A stretch of 64,000 nucleotides of DNA from Takakia lepidozioides (GCA_030704615.1 CM060733.1:52452001-52516000); one strand, 5' to 3'; positions 45,841 through 59,028 are shown, numbered from the stretch's first letter. Notes: generated by a model from the letters alone, not told the origin. Numbers and translations are program-made.

Positions 45841-46284
45841 TGATTTCGAAGATTCGGAACAAGATGGGGGACAACTTGGGGGATAACTCTTCACTTCTGT
45901 CATGTACAAACATGTCGTTTCAGCAGCAGTCGGGTTCACACTACATGCACGAGTGTCAACGCTGCTACAATGGTGACCGGAGAATTTTGAGGACGATGAT
46001 GAGGAGGAGGAAGATGGAGACAGGTGGACAATTGCCTGTACGAAAGTAATCATCCGGTACATGACAGAAATCATCCGGTGCAATCGATTAAAATATTTAT
46101 TTAGAAGTTCAAATTTGAATTTTGAATCGATGTGTGACGATCCATGCATCTATGTGGAGGTGTCATATCTTGGTGATGATGGATGCTTGTGTTACATGAG
46201 TGATGTGCATCTCCGGGATGATGGCTGTGTGACATAGAACATGTTCAACATGCATTGTTGTGTGACATGATTCATGTATGACGG
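45841..46284. other. Spacer upstream of the MULE relic
   Basis: A minus-strand frame with a run of nine serines (about 45975-46005) comes from a GAGGATGATGAGGAGG-like microsatellite. No gene is supported. Confidence 0.4.
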
Positions 46285-46570
46285 GTTTGAAGCGGCAACG
46301 GAGGCGGGCGGGCAGATGGGGAGCGACGCGGCGACCGTGACCAACGTAGGAACCGCCAGGGGGGTGGGGGGGCGGGGGGAGGGCCACGTAGGCAGCCCTG
46401 CTGATGGCGCATTAAAATCCAAGGCCTCTTCTATTACTTGCCCATCGCAATTCACTTGATCACCCCCCTAAAAATGCGCAATTCAATTAAACTGCTAAAA
46501 CTAGCTTGAAAACAACCCTAATTTGCAATTCAATTGGATTGTAATCTATAATTTTAAATCTCATTTGGTC
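46285..46570 (+). repeat. Composite dispersed repeat
   Basis: 46380-46452 matches 33790-33862, and 46446-46570 (TGCTAAAACTAGCTTGAAAA and neighbours) matches 29782-29912, all in the same orientation. Each of the other two loci holds only one half, so this may be the fuller copy. Confidence 0.65.
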
Positions 46571-46870
46571 ATATTGTCGAACACTCCCTTTGCATCCATG
46601 TTGCATCCACATTAATTGGCATACAAGTCCACCAGGGCAGTGTTCAGATTGACATCTGGTACAATATCCCAGCTTTGACAATGTCGCCATAGACCTCTTT
46701 GCTCTTTTTGAGGACTGCTAGGCTCACACAAACTTCGCAAATGCAAACGAATATGATGTGGCTGGGCTTCACCCCTTCCATCATCATTGCTCATAGGTCT
46801 TCAAAGTCGGGATCCCACAACCATGTTATGCATGTCCTGCAATCATGGCACTCCAAGACACCTGCACATG
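46571..46870 (-). pseudogene. PPR relic, two overlapping pieces
   Basis: The minus strand from 46870 gives SWSAMIAGHA and LKTYEQ. From about 46745 it gives VCVSLAVLKKSKEVYGDIVK, AG, and, after frame changes, NLNTALVDLYAN and MDAKGVFDNM. Several stops are present. Confidence 0.65.
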
Positions 46871-46942
46871 TCGAACACTCCTTGGCCCTGACCGGAGTCG
46901 CCATTTCAAATAAAGAAAAGGTTGGAAAAAAATTGTAGCTTA

Positions 46943-47396
46943 GAGCATCTCCTGCGGTGCAAGCCAAAATGCCCCGCCAAATGCATTGTGGCGGCCGGCT
47001 TGGTGGGGCCAATTTCCAAAATATCGGAAGAGTAGAAAAGAACCCCTACCGTGTAAGCCCAATGCCTCGCTATCTTGGCATTGCTGGCAAGTTTGGGGCC
47101 CACCCGCTCTGCTGGCCGGAGGTACTTTGGTCTATGGAGAGCTTGGGATGAAGACGCTGCCATGGCAACGTGCGCGCATTAATGTGGGTTGGAGAAACGT
47201 GTCGTCATAGTAGGGATACAAACTTCTGGCGGCCCTACATAAGCCCAAATCTAGCGGGGCAAATGCCAATTTGAGCGGCCTCGCCACAAAATATTTGGCG
47301 TTATTGCACTGTTGGGGTTTAGTCTGAGTCCCACCCTTTGCGGCAGAACCAAATTGGCGCCGGCCTGGAGCCTTTGCCGTGCTGCAGGAGATACTC
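46943..47396. mobile_element. Harbinger/Tourist-like MITE (454 bp)
   Basis: The left end GAGCATCTCCTGCGG and right end CTGCAGGAGATACTC are imperfect inverted repeats. TTA flanks it on both sides (46940-46942 and 47397-47399), the 3-bp duplication typical of PIF/Harbinger elements. The interior has further inverted motifs (GCCCCGCCAAATGCATTGTG near one end and AAATATTTGGCG near the other) and no gene. Confidence 0.72.
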
Positions 47397-50269
47397 TTAG
47401 TCAAGCAGTATGATTCCAAGGTAAGATTCTCTCCAGTGCCCAGATGGAACGTCGATGCGGACGAGGAGGCCAGGCTTGAGCTTGGACGCGAGGAGAGATT
47501 TAGAGGGCAATAGAAATATTCTTGGACTGACCGAGGATGGGGAGCCGGAGTTATGTTCATGAATCCACTTCGGGGGAGGCTGATCTGGGGGGGGTGTTGT
47601 CACCCCTCTTCCGACCCATCGGCGAGTCAGTGGCCTGCATAGGTCTGATTACCCTAGAAATATTGTTAATCATTTTAACCCTATAAACGCTCAACAGACC
47701 CGAAACGGGGTCACATGGCCCACTTAAATGTAAATTGTGTTTTCAGATCTGAATCAAATTGTATAAAATTATTGCAATTGGGTTGCCCCTCTCGTGCACT
47801 ACTAGGATTGGGCATTGATTGCCATAATTTGGAGTTAAAGCAAAGTCGTGTCATTATGCAATCAAGGGGGTTAGGAATTGATGAAGGTAATTTTGTTTTT
47901 TTCATGTGAAGATTTCTTCACATGTGCCTGTGAGAGAGATATAATTAAGGGATCTGACTAGGTTTGACCAAGTGGCAGCACTTGATGTGTTGGCCAAATT
48001 GAATGGTTTTAAGTTAGCTTGTTGGATGAGGGATCGCAAGAGGATGAAGCATGCCGAATCTGGCCTCAGTTGGAGTTGATCCAATCATGCAAATCTTTAA
48101 AAAATTGCTAAAAAATGCTATGTGTTCTACAATGGGCCCCCCATAATGGGTCCCACATTGAACAATGCCGTTTTCTGGATCTAGGGCTGATTGCCCTGGA
48201 AACTGGCAGGTGGGTGTAGGAGGAAGATACGCACATGTGTGATCATTTTTTTATTTTTTATTTATTTTTGTAACACTTACATCATTTTTCACTGCAGGGG
48301 TTTTGTTTTATAAAAAAGGTCAAACCAGGGCCCTAAGCATTTAGGGGTTAATTGTTGAATCCAGAAACCTTGCAACATCTACCTCATCATCTTCCTCTTT
48401 GCATAAAGCATCATGTACTCTTGAGATCATTGTATGTCACTGTTGTAAGAATCACTTGACCTGATGTCGTAGTACTCTAGAGGGTAGAGCAATGAGTCCA
48501 GATTTGCTTAGTCCTTGTACTCTCTATGATGTGCCAATCAAGAATTATCCTTGAGATGGGCCAACCAGAATGATGCCAACAATGTTTACATAATCAATAG
48601 GGTCTCTCTGACATACGTGATGGTCAAACTACCTTTTCTATGTTAGTGAGTATGAATGAGCACTATTTTGGCACAAGTACCAAATTTCCAAATACAAGGA
48701 TGATGGCCTTGGCTGGTAATATACTTGGAGTGTGCCAATGAGATTGGCCTGATTCTGTTCACCCTTTGGCCGTGTAGCAGAGATTGTAGAAGAATGCCAT
48801 GCATGTGAGACTGGGATCAAGCTCAATAACATTCATCTCAAAATCACGTTGACATGAAAGTTGACAATTCATACATGACTGTCTGCCTATTGCTTGAGGT
48901 AATTTAAGAGCCTGAAAGACCACCAATCTTGTATTGTAAACTCCTCTCTTATACTCAAGATATATATCTCTCTAGAGCTAGTTGTTGTTCTATGCTTGTT
49001 GATAGCCCCACATTTTTCTTTTGTATCCAGCTTTCTTTCATACCATCAACAGTCCGTGGACGTCATAAAGTTTTTCTCAGCTCTCTCGCACACATAAGTA
49101 AGGGAAGGAGATATGAGTGCCCTCTCTCATTTCGTCTTCGTTAGTCCACATTAATATTGGCACTTCGAAAAATCTTAGTTTGATCAAAATCCATGTTCTA
49201 AAGAATCATGTCGCAAATCCGATTACACGCTCATTGTCATTTCATCGATTCAATTCATACTAACCTTGAAAGCGCAAAAAGAAAAAGAAAAAGATAGACC
49301 ACACAAATTAGGATTTTGGCCTCCAATCTGATTTTTCAATACATCGTTAACTCTGACGTCCATACGATGGGCTCCGGTGATGCAGGATAGCACACAACAA
49401 AGTGGTGGAAAGTGGCATTACACGCACACCTACGCAAATCCTCCGACTCCAAGATCACACCATCACAGTCAAACACCAACGCTTTCAATGCAGCTCAACA
49501 TTATCCAAGGAATCTCACAACACTTACAGCACTTTTACATCATGACTTTCCAGAAGACAAAGGCCCCAAATTTAGACTAGAAAACATTTCTGAACAACTT
49601 TGATTTCGACATGTTGTTCGAGAAAAATTCACAGTTTCTCGCAAGAAGGAATAGCGTAGAAGCAGTGATGGTGAAATCAGAGGCAAGCAGTTGGAGGGAG
49701 ACGGAGGGCAGCAAGCTAGGCCATTGCCATAGTTCTATTTATGTCTCCCCTGCACTCGCATGCTGCCACTACATTGTAGTTTTGCCTGTTTTTGCCACAA
49801 AATTCGCTCATAAAAATGCACAATAGTGGATGGCTAAACCACTCATCCATCTGGCTAATCCTACTCATCCCCCCTCAAGCTCGTCTTGGGCTCAAATCCA
49901 CAAGGATTACATTTCAGGAAACCATTTTATTATTGTATATTATAATTATAACATACCCTTTCATATTCTTTGGGGGTTCGTCCCCAAATCTACCTCTTCA
50001 AATCTATTGTTATTCGAAATTCTCGATTTCTTGTTTAGCTCATGGTAGGCATGGAGAATTTAATGAGCCTTGATACAAACTGTGACATCTCAATCCTAAT
50101 ACAAAATAAAAGCTGGAATAGATTGGGTGAGAGACGATCGGTTTGTGCGAGATAGCTAAAAGCTATGTAGCACGAGTCTTGACCTGGTCTCTCAAGTATA
50201 GACTTTGATGCTGTTACATAGCTGCTAGCTCAAAGGAAGCAACTCCTTTTGGTTTGCATATTGCACAAG
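47397..50269. other. Long gene-free stretch
   Basis: No coding sequence is supported. AT-rich tracts lie around 48245-48320. Only short open frames occur. The last few hundred bases should hold the promoter of the gene at 50270, but no clear element was identified. Confidence 0.45.
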
Positions 50270-53200
50270 ATGACTATAGAGTTGGCTGGATCTTTGATGA
50301 AGAAAGGACTGGGGATGGTCATAAGCGCCACAAAGAAATCTATGGCCGCTATATCCACTGGCATTAGCAAGGTGCGCAAGGGCTACGCCAGCAAACATGA
50401 AGCCGATATACTCAACGAGTTGAAGGCCAAGGGTTTACACCCGGGAGAACATCTCTTTGACGGTGAGTGACTATGCCTCTCGTTAGATCAAACATATGAT
50501 TAATTTGTATGTGTACATTGTACCTTGAATTGTGCTTGAATGCTGTAGCTTTCAAGTGGGTTTTGGGAATTCGTTATTTTCAAAACCCTTATTCTTGGCA
50601 TGTTGAAAGGCCAAGGTTTACCAATTATTCATGTATTAGTCGTCACAATAGTTAATGTCCATTGGCAGCTATGCGAAGACTCAAATATTTGTACTTGGCG
50701 GGTTACAAACATGAAATGGCCGCTGCCTCTCAACAAGCTGCCAGAAGACTGGTAAAATTTAGATTCCTCGCCTTCAATGCTTTAGATTACGGCACAAATA
50801 ATGAGAAGATTGCTATCAAACAACTTTTGAACTCATTAGTTGATTGAAAACTGTGGTTCACCATGCATTAATAATAGTTCGCATGCAAATGTTGAGGAAT
50901 GCAGACTGATGGAGATAAGAGCTCTATCCCTCTTGATGCAGTCTTGGTGTTGGGAGGTGCTATGAGCGATGAAGCTCTGAAATACGGGGATTTTCAAAAG
51001 GGAAAATTGCTTCAAGGAATGCAAGACTTCCTCAACAAATCCAGAATGGGAAAAGACCACTACGACCGTGACTCTTTGGTGCATGATATCTACTATGCTA
51101 CGCTAGTGTGTGCTGAGGAGTATGATGGAAATTGGCAACAACTAGAACAAGTGTGTAGACAAGTGGTTTCACGACTGACCACCATGGACATCTCTGATCC
51201 CAACAATGAGACACGGTATTTTTTATATACCTAGTGCACTATCCAAATAATGAACGAAATATTTTTCGCATTCTCGTTTATTTAATTAATAAGTTCATAG
51301 TGCCACAAGGTGAAGTGGCTCTTAATTATGTTGCCTCTCTCAGGTTGGGATTGAATCCCCTTTAACTTGGTTTTATTAGAGTTGGGCCTTGGTTTCCTAT
51401 TGAAGTTGGGCATTCAAGTATCACTTATAGAGAAAGAAAATTATGATAATAAATTATTTGTTAAATATATTATTACTATAATATTAAATCAGGCGGAGAG
51501 CAGCAAAAGCTGTTTTTGCTTTCGCATCAACAATAAAACTAGTGAGTCAAGAGGTGGAGCAAAAACGACTAAAAACTTTAAAAGATGCTAAAGATGTTAT
51601 CGACAAAGAGCAAGAAAAATGTAGGTCATTTGTACCCTTTTCTTTTGTTCAAACAATAGGCTAGTGGCTGAAAACTCAGACCATCATCTGTCGTGGTTGC
51701 TTATTGCATGTCTTCTCTCCAAAAAATGTTGATCAAATGTTAATTCAAATGTTTTTGCTTGTGGCTAATGATTTTACTAGAAAATATTGATGAAATTATA
51801 AAATATTTCTATTGACTTCTCCAAAAGTTTCATAATGCTGGAATTGAGGTCACTTGTTACAGATTGAGATTCTATACTTATACGAGTTTGACACATCAAA
51901 CGATACTGAAGACTTGAGTATGACTAATTTTGCACTAACTTAATAATAATGTGGAATAGTATGTCCTTTCTGGTGCTCAGCTAATAATGATAGTTTAGAG
52001 TAAATTGATGAATAATCATAAATTAAATTATAGTTAATCTTATTTCCATAATGCTAACTAACCTGCACATGAGATGAGTCAGAATGTTATTATCCAATCT
52101 TTAGGGACATATTATGGTTCTATCGAGTCTCGACAACACATATTTTTATTAATGTTTGAGCTCTTGAGTGATTTTTCAAAACATCAAGTTCACAACAATG
52201 AGGTCATTGCATTTTAGTCACTTATGTACAAGTGAAATTTATTCTTATTAGTAAAAGGGGCTCTGTTTGTTAACTTAGGTCATTAGTAAATATCACTCAT
52301 TTATGGGATTAAAGATAAGGTTATTTTAACTTTTAAATTAATATTTTTAACAAAGGCATATTCTTCATATCATCTGAAATAAATAAAAGTATATGATATA
52401 AAGATCAAATGCATAAAATTATTAATTACTCAATTATGTAATCTCATCTTATTTATTAGAATATAAAAATAATCTGATTTGCTTCTCAAACAACTATCAG
52501 TTTCTGATGTACATAGGGGCGGGAGCAAAAATATTACGTTCCACAAGCCCCCAACAATGGAATACAAATGAAAATACCAATGTGTTAAGAAGTGTCCACC
52601 CATGCCAAAGCAAATGGGAAATGTTATCCGAGGGATTTGGAAAAGTATATAACTATGAAAGAAGATTGCAATCAAATGAGCATGAATTATATATCAAGGG
52701 TGATCCAATCCACAATACCATTCAGACAGTGCCCAAGTCTACTACAACATTGGAAATTCTAAGTGCATTGTCAGAATGGTATGGAAAAAATCCGAAAGTA
52801 CATGCGCGTAAAAGTATCCCAATGGACACATGTGTAGAATCAAAATTATCAGGTATATTCTTGCAATTCTAAGTTTGGATGTATAGCAATAATCAACCAA
52901 GACTTATCACATATTAATCATATTTTCTTTTTTTGTAAAATACATGTAAAAACTCATTCAACAAATAGATCTTATTGGCGATGATTTATTTAATTTTATT
53001 GTATACTTACAAATTAATTAAGATGTATGATTGTCTTTCTAAATACATAGTTTTAATCATTTACTATGAAGATATATTAAGTATCGATACAAAATTTAGG
53101 TTTTAGGGTTAAATCCAAGGTATGTATTTTCTTAATTTAAATTCATGAGATGTAATATTGAATTATATTTATTATATTTAATTTATGGATTTTTTTTTTA

Positions 53201-53987
53201 AATTTCATTACCTTAAGTCCAAATTGCAGCGGCATTGAATTTTGTGTCACAATTTTAGTACTTATCTTGTATATCGTGCCTTAGTTATAACATGGATTGT
53301 TTGATAATAATGCCATGAGTTTGTTGGTGTTATTTAACGAGAATATTTTATTAGCTCTATTACTTTCCCTAATTACTGAAACACTATTTTATTTTTTATT
53401 AAAATTCTAGCTTGATTTATCCTTAAAATAGATAAGATTATTATTTGTAAACAAGAGAAGTTAGAACATAATATGAGAAACAAAAAGATATTTGTTTAGT
53501 ATATCCAGGAGGTGGTGAGGTGCAGACAGATCACAAGCAAACACATATATTAAGCATATGCCAATGTTGATGTAAAACTATAAAAAATAAAATAGCATGT
53601 GCGCACTATGATTCAGGTACAAAGCTGATTTCAAGTCCTATGGCACATTTATCAGATCCTAGTGAAAATGCAAATGGTGCCTTCTCTATTGCCGACGATT
53701 TCCCAAGAGAGAAAATTGAAGAAACTAATCAAGTATCAAAGAAAAATCAAGATTGTGTTGCGAAAGCATTGATGAGAGGACAAAAGAATGAAGATATTCG
53801 TCACAAAAAGTATCTAGAACTAGAGGAAAAGAAACATTTTGATAACATAATATTGGAGAAGGAGAAGATACAAGTTAGTAGAGATTTGGGAATGAGTTAT
53901 ATCAATGCTTTGATTAGTATTAGCAATGGGCTAAAGGAAATCAATGCAACACTTCAAAACACATTGAGAAATATTAATCAATTGTAA
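50270..53987 (+). CDS. Probable six-exon gene with trihelix (Myb/SANT-like) C-terminal half
   Basis: Inferred exons are 50270-50462, 50669-50751, 50905-51215, 51493-51620, 52517-52852 and 53617-53987. They join in frame to 473 residues, with GT-AG borders throughout. Exon 2 could instead end at 50838 at a weaker donor, also in frame. Exons 1-4 encode a helical protein I do not recognise (MTIELAGSLMKKGLGMVISA; DAVLVLGGAMSDEALKYGDF; EVEQKRLKTLKDAKDVID). Exon 5 has PCQSKWEMLSEGFGKVYNYE, like the third helix of trihelix DNA-binding domains, and EILSALSEWYGKN. Exon 6 is a charged coiled-coil region (LELEEKKHFDNIILEKEKIQ) ending SISNGLKEINATLQN, again trihelix-like. Two adjacent genes instead of one is possible, since exon 5 lacks the first tryptophan-bearing helices. 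Confidence 0.5.
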
Positions 53988-56146
53988 TGTAGATTGAGTG
54001 TGTGAATCTATCAATTTAACCAGTTCATAAAGATATATATATATATATAATTAATATCATCAAGTCATGATATATTGTGGATATAAATATCTCAACATGA
54101 TGCAATTTTATATTGATTTAATGGTAATGACCATCGTAAATTTGACATAACATAGCTATAGAATGGCTATTATGACGAGGTGTCCACCTTCCAAACGGAA
54201 AACAATCTTTTGGGAAGAAATGATACACTGACATAGTTACCTAGCTAGGATCTTTTTTGCGCTCCCTGATCAAGGCCGTGGAACCTGGAGAAGTTGACGT
54301 GTTTGGTCCACGTCACATTATAATTGACAACTGGGGCAAATTAGAATCTCTCTCTCTCTTAGCTCATGCATTTCTATGTGAATCAACAGATTGAATAGAC
54401 AATAGACACTAAACTTTATCAAAATAGAACTAGGGAGAGGGATAAATCATGCTTGCATTGTTGCTAGAATTAATATCTTCCTCTCTTCTAGCTTTGTAAT
54501 TTTGACCGTTCCTACGTGCTTCATATTGGATTGTTGTTTTTACATCCACTTGAACACACTGGCAACTAGTTTTGTTCGTCTAGATAGTTCTTTCCTTTTT
54601 GCTGGAATTGTGAACTACTTGGTTTGACGATTGCCACGTGTTCTAGTTCTTCCCTCCTTTCGAACTAGTTTTATCTAGCGACAGGGTTTTCTTTTTGTTG
54701 TTGCTCATACATTTGCAAAGGCAGATGGTGCAAGTGGTAGTGGTTGCAAAGTGACAGATCCACTTACAAGTAGATCTATCCATACGTCTATTGAAAGACC
54801 CCCAAAATAAAGATGCAGAAAATACGTCTTTAAAATTAAAAATTAAAAATTAAAATAATAATAATAATAATAATCATGCGCAAGCTATAAGAAGAGCCAA
54901 ATACAAGCGATACAACTAGGTTGAATATGAGCTAAAGCCGATTGATTTGAATCGAATTGCTCATGGCAGTCATGCATCTTTGGGTGGTGGTGCTTAGTTG
55001 TTGGATACTCTTAGATCACAAGAGAAAAGACGAAGAAGAAGAGTTATAAGCCTAGGCCATAAATTAGTTTATATAGGGGAGACGCCCAAGAAAGAGGTCG
55101 TCCCAAGAAGTTGTTTTTGTTGTTGTAACGGTGCTTGTTCACAAGTACCCCGTCACCACTGCGAGAGCCTCAAGGCTATGATACGATCACATGAAGAGTC
55201 ATTGATAAAAATGGTAGTGGCACTTCCAATGTCTGGGTCAATACTAGTGTTGGCCACGTCCCACTCTGGACGGGGTTACTTGGCCAAGTATTTTGTCAAG
55301 TATGAAGACCCCACATAAGCGTACATGTGACCAAAGGTGAGCTGGACCCGGTGAAGTTCATGTAGGCTTGGATCCAGACTTGGACCTATATAAGGGTTTC
55401 AAGGGTCCCTGAGACCTGGATCCCTTTGCATATAGTTTTATTTATTTATTTTGCGCAGCCATGTCAATTTCCCTCGTCACTACTCGTGCTTGCATTGACA
55501 TCAATGTACCCCATCCTATGGTTTCTTTACTTTTGAATGTTCTCCGTTGAACTTTCAATTGCTTATTTAACTTGATGGATCTAATGGTTGAGGCAGAATG
55601 GCCTTGCTAAGAGTTGTTAGAGTGTGAGCATGAGGCTCAAGGTGTCTGCATGGATGACCAGCTAAGTGTTGTGTCATGGGAGATGACTTCCGAGGTCCCT
55701 CACATTTCTGTATCGAGTCCAAGCTTGCTTACACCTGATCATCATGCGCTTGAAGGTCCACAATGAAGAAGATCAAAAGCGTCTACGTATACAGATAGTG
55801 GGCCAGTGTTCTAACCACATTGGCGTATAGCAAGGATGAGCGGGGCATATTTTTGTCATTTGTCTAAGATGGAGGAGGCAGGGTAACGATCATGACAATA
55901 TGTAAATTCGACAAAGTGAATGGTAAGATTGGGGGACGGAGTAGTGGGCGGGGGGCGGTTAGTGGGTAAGCCATGGATAAGCAAGATACCATGACACAGT
56001 CCGGCGGGGCAGGTGCAGGGTGAGCGGAGGCAAACACATGGAAGTAGCCACGGTGGGACTGCATGGTCTGGGGGTCTTTGGTAAGTGTCGGCATTAATGA
56101 GCGAGAACCATCTGGTTTCAGAACAATGCATGAGGAGTTCTGCGCG
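53988..56146. other. Gene-free stretch
   Basis: TA repeats lie at 54032-54050 and AAT repeats at 54856-54876. An open frame at 54998-55318 (106 residues, RSQEKRRRRRVISLGHKL) has no recognisable domain. 55920-56100 has GC-rich sequence without a gene. Confidence 0.45.
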
Positions 56147-56154
56147 GTTAAGAC

Positions 56155-56841
56155 CAGTGTTGGACTGGTATCACGAAAATATCATACTTGATTGGTCCTA
56201 GTATCACAAGGGCCCACATTTGCCCAATACTGGTATGGCCTTGGTATTGGGGTAGGGGGGCCGGGGGGAGGGTTTTAGGAGGGGGGTATCAATAACATAA
56301 AATTGTGGATGTATATCAGTAGGGTATCAATATTTGTTTTTTCCATCTCATATGGAAGGAATATGAGTATTGCCCGGGTATGTATATAAAATATTTAGTA
56401 TATTCAGGAAAATATTCAATAACCTGAGAAAAAGAATTGACCTTCACAATGGATCACAATTACAACACAATGCACGTACAAAATACATTGCTCATACACA
56501 TTGCACATTGCAAAAATACACCATACCATACATTTATTTTTGCACATTGCACATTGAGTATAAAGCAGATGCCATACATGCCCTTGAATTCCCTTGCCCT
56601 AACTCCACACATATACCTATTGTGCCTTTGGAGGCTCACATAGCAGTAATATTGGTATCAATACCAATCTTGTCCATCGCTATACCAGACGGGTATGGTA
56701 TATACCATAATATGGACCAAGGTATATATTGCCCCTAGTATGGTATCGCCCGGGTATTGGCCACCCTATCTATGGTCTTACCTACCTGGGTTGATATCAG
56801 TATTGATACCCGGGTTGGACCTATATACAGGTGCAACACTG
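56155..56841. mobile_element. hAT-type MITE, long subfamily (687 bp), complete
   Basis: The termini are CAGTGTTGGACTGGTATC and GGTGCAACACTG, with a perfect 8-bp duplication GTTAAGAC at 56147-56154 and 56842-56849. The interior is the reverse-orientation relative of 1029-1654 (shared GGGTATCAATA..., CTCATATGGAAGG, TGGACCTATATA segments). No coding sequence. Confidence 0.93.
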
Positions 56842-56917
56842 GTTAAGACGAGTTATACGAAGATCGTGGATGATCGGGTGGGATCTACTGGGGTCTGGAA
56901 GCGCCTTCCTGAACGAG

Positions 56918-58953
56918 CTAGAGGTCAGCCGCTTCATTGCCGATTATACCGTTGTATGAGCGGACTTTAATAAAGTGAACAGGGTGGCCGACGAAGATAG
57001 CCAGGTTGACTATGGCTGTAATGAGGTTGCAGTCTGGGTGGTGTTGATGAGAAAATGGACGAGAGAGGTGATTACATTCAGAAGAAAAAATGAGGTTATA
57101 AGGCTGTCCGTAAAGATATAGTGTGGGGGAAAATGAGGACAGTTGGGAGAGTGCTGAAGGCCGCAGTGCCCTGGTTGGTAGTAGCACGGTATACGCTCTA
57201 TCCGGCTCTAGAGCCGGTGAGAGAACCATCGGTATAATGAGAGTTGGATGGGGGGTATTTAAGAGGCATACTCTGATGGCATCGCGAGGGGGGGGGGGGG
57301 GGGTAGCACCCTAGTCCAGGCCTTGCTGAGGTTAATTTTGGGAAATGGACTGGGTGCAGGGTTGTGAGAGATATTGGAGAGTAGATGAGAGATTGGGTCT
57401 ATAGGGGTATAAGGTGGCTTGCATGCCGCGTGTGCGTGTTAGGAGATGGCTGATGTGAGCGGGGAAGGTGCGGGGTATGGATGGGGGGAGATGTGTTGAA
57501 CATGTAGTAGGAGGGTTAAGATGGATTCCAAGTGTTTGAGATATTTAGGGAAGGGTGGGGTGTGATCGTATTGGAGTTGGTCGGGTCCGATAGTGGCCAA
57601 GAGTGTGACATCTGGTGGGAGTTGTAGGAGGGGGTGGGGCTGTTAGGTGACTTTTGGTGGGTGAGTATGAGGATTGTGACAGCCAAGAGGAGTGAGCTGC
57701 CATGCATGTCCATTGAAGAACTTTGTGAGTGTGAGTTCCAGGAGAGGGGTAGGCGAGGCTCCTGCCATACCATGTGTGCTGGGTGGCGATTTTGGTGACC
57801 CCAAAGATGCAGTCTCTAGGATACAGGCTAGCAAATGTAGGGAGTTCCATAGGGCATGTGAGCGGGCTTGAATAATATGAATGAAATAGTTGGAATGAGG
57901 TGATGAGGACAGTGAAGATGTCCGGGTGGATGGTATTGTGGCATAGGCTTGTGTTAATTTGTTGGGGGTTTGTGGTTTCTTGGGGGGAGTATCTAGGAGG
58001 TATCGATCCAAGAGCCAATAGATTTCGATAGCAAAATCTTGGCGGGGTGGTTACAGCTGACTTGCTTTGGGGGTTGAGGTAGAGTATTTGGTCTATAACC
58101 AGGCTATTGGAAATGAGGCCAAGTTGGAAACGACTGTTAAGGGCGTAGATGGTGGACATATGGGGGCCTTTGCATATTGTAGGGGAGCCGTGCAGAATGT
58201 CTTTATCGGGGTTGCATTTGGTGATGCATATGTGTACATTGGGGGCAGTTAGCGGGTTGTGTATGTGGCGGGCATCCATGGGCTGGGTTTGTGAGACATA
58301 TTGTGGGTGAATCTGTGTGAGGTAGTTAGTGTTGGTACTCTTATGGAATGTAGTGAGAAGGTTGAGGTTATGGGCAGGGACGTCGCAATCATCATGCGAC
58401 CCAAAAAGGTCGTCTTTAATTGGCCATGAGTTGTCTTCTGACGGGAAGCCAGCCTTTTTGCAGTAGCAATATGTATCCACGCATGTGACTCCAAATGAGT
58501 CGAGGGATGTCTGAGTTTTAATTCCGAGGATGGCTTCGATGATGAAGACGTTGGGATTATCGGGGTTGGCATGACGGGTTGTGAGTGCTAGGGGTGGGTT
58601 CTGGAGATCGGGGGTGTTGAAGGTTGGTGGGGAGCGGGTAGGAGTATTTAAGGAAGTCAAATTGGGGAGGTAGGCAGGGAGTGGGGGTTGATAGGGTTTA
58701 GTTCAGTGTCCGAGGTGGGGGGTGATGGGGAGGGGGGTGTGGGTAACAAGATCATAGTTGTTTCCAGCTTGGGAGGCTCTGAGCTTATGAAGTATAGATG
58801 CAGCTGGGGCTGTTCTATATTCAGGTAGTAGGTCTTGTTTACTGTGGGGGGTAAGCATGGGAGATCATAGTCAAGAGTGCATGATGCAAAGGGTTGACAG
58901 AATAGAGTACCATGGGTCGACCAATCCCTATGAGGCGAATGAGCGAACAACAT
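56918..58953 (-). pseudogene. Decayed minus-strand retroelement with RNase H motif (LINE type)
   Basis: The frame at 57229-56918 contains AIVNLAIFVGHPVHFIKVRS and YNGIIGNEAADL, the C-terminal signature of RNase H (H/Y-x-G-x-x-GNEAAD), as found at the end of plant LINE ORF2 proteins. Upstream, the minus strand has long open frames (58660-57545, 58953-58657) rich in Pro, Thr, Ser and His. I could not place them in a reverse transcriptase, and their openness partly reflects the G-rich plus strand. A poly-G run (57281-57302) interrupts the region. Confidence 0.5.
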
Positions 58954-59028
58954 TTGGAGTTTCTTGTGTTATATCTAGAACAAAGCTAATTATATGCCAT
59001 TATGTCTGTTGAGAACATATAATGAGTC

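Noticed and set aside
48480-48530. tRNA-like GGGTAGAGCAATGAG
   Set aside because: Resembles a D-arm box by chance; no anticodon arm or acceptor pairing could be formed.
57545-58660. 371-residue minus-strand open frame as a gene
   Set aside because: Composition (Pro, Thr, Ser, His) reflects a G-rich opposite strand, several frames are open at once, and no domain is visible. Kept only as part of a possible LINE relic.
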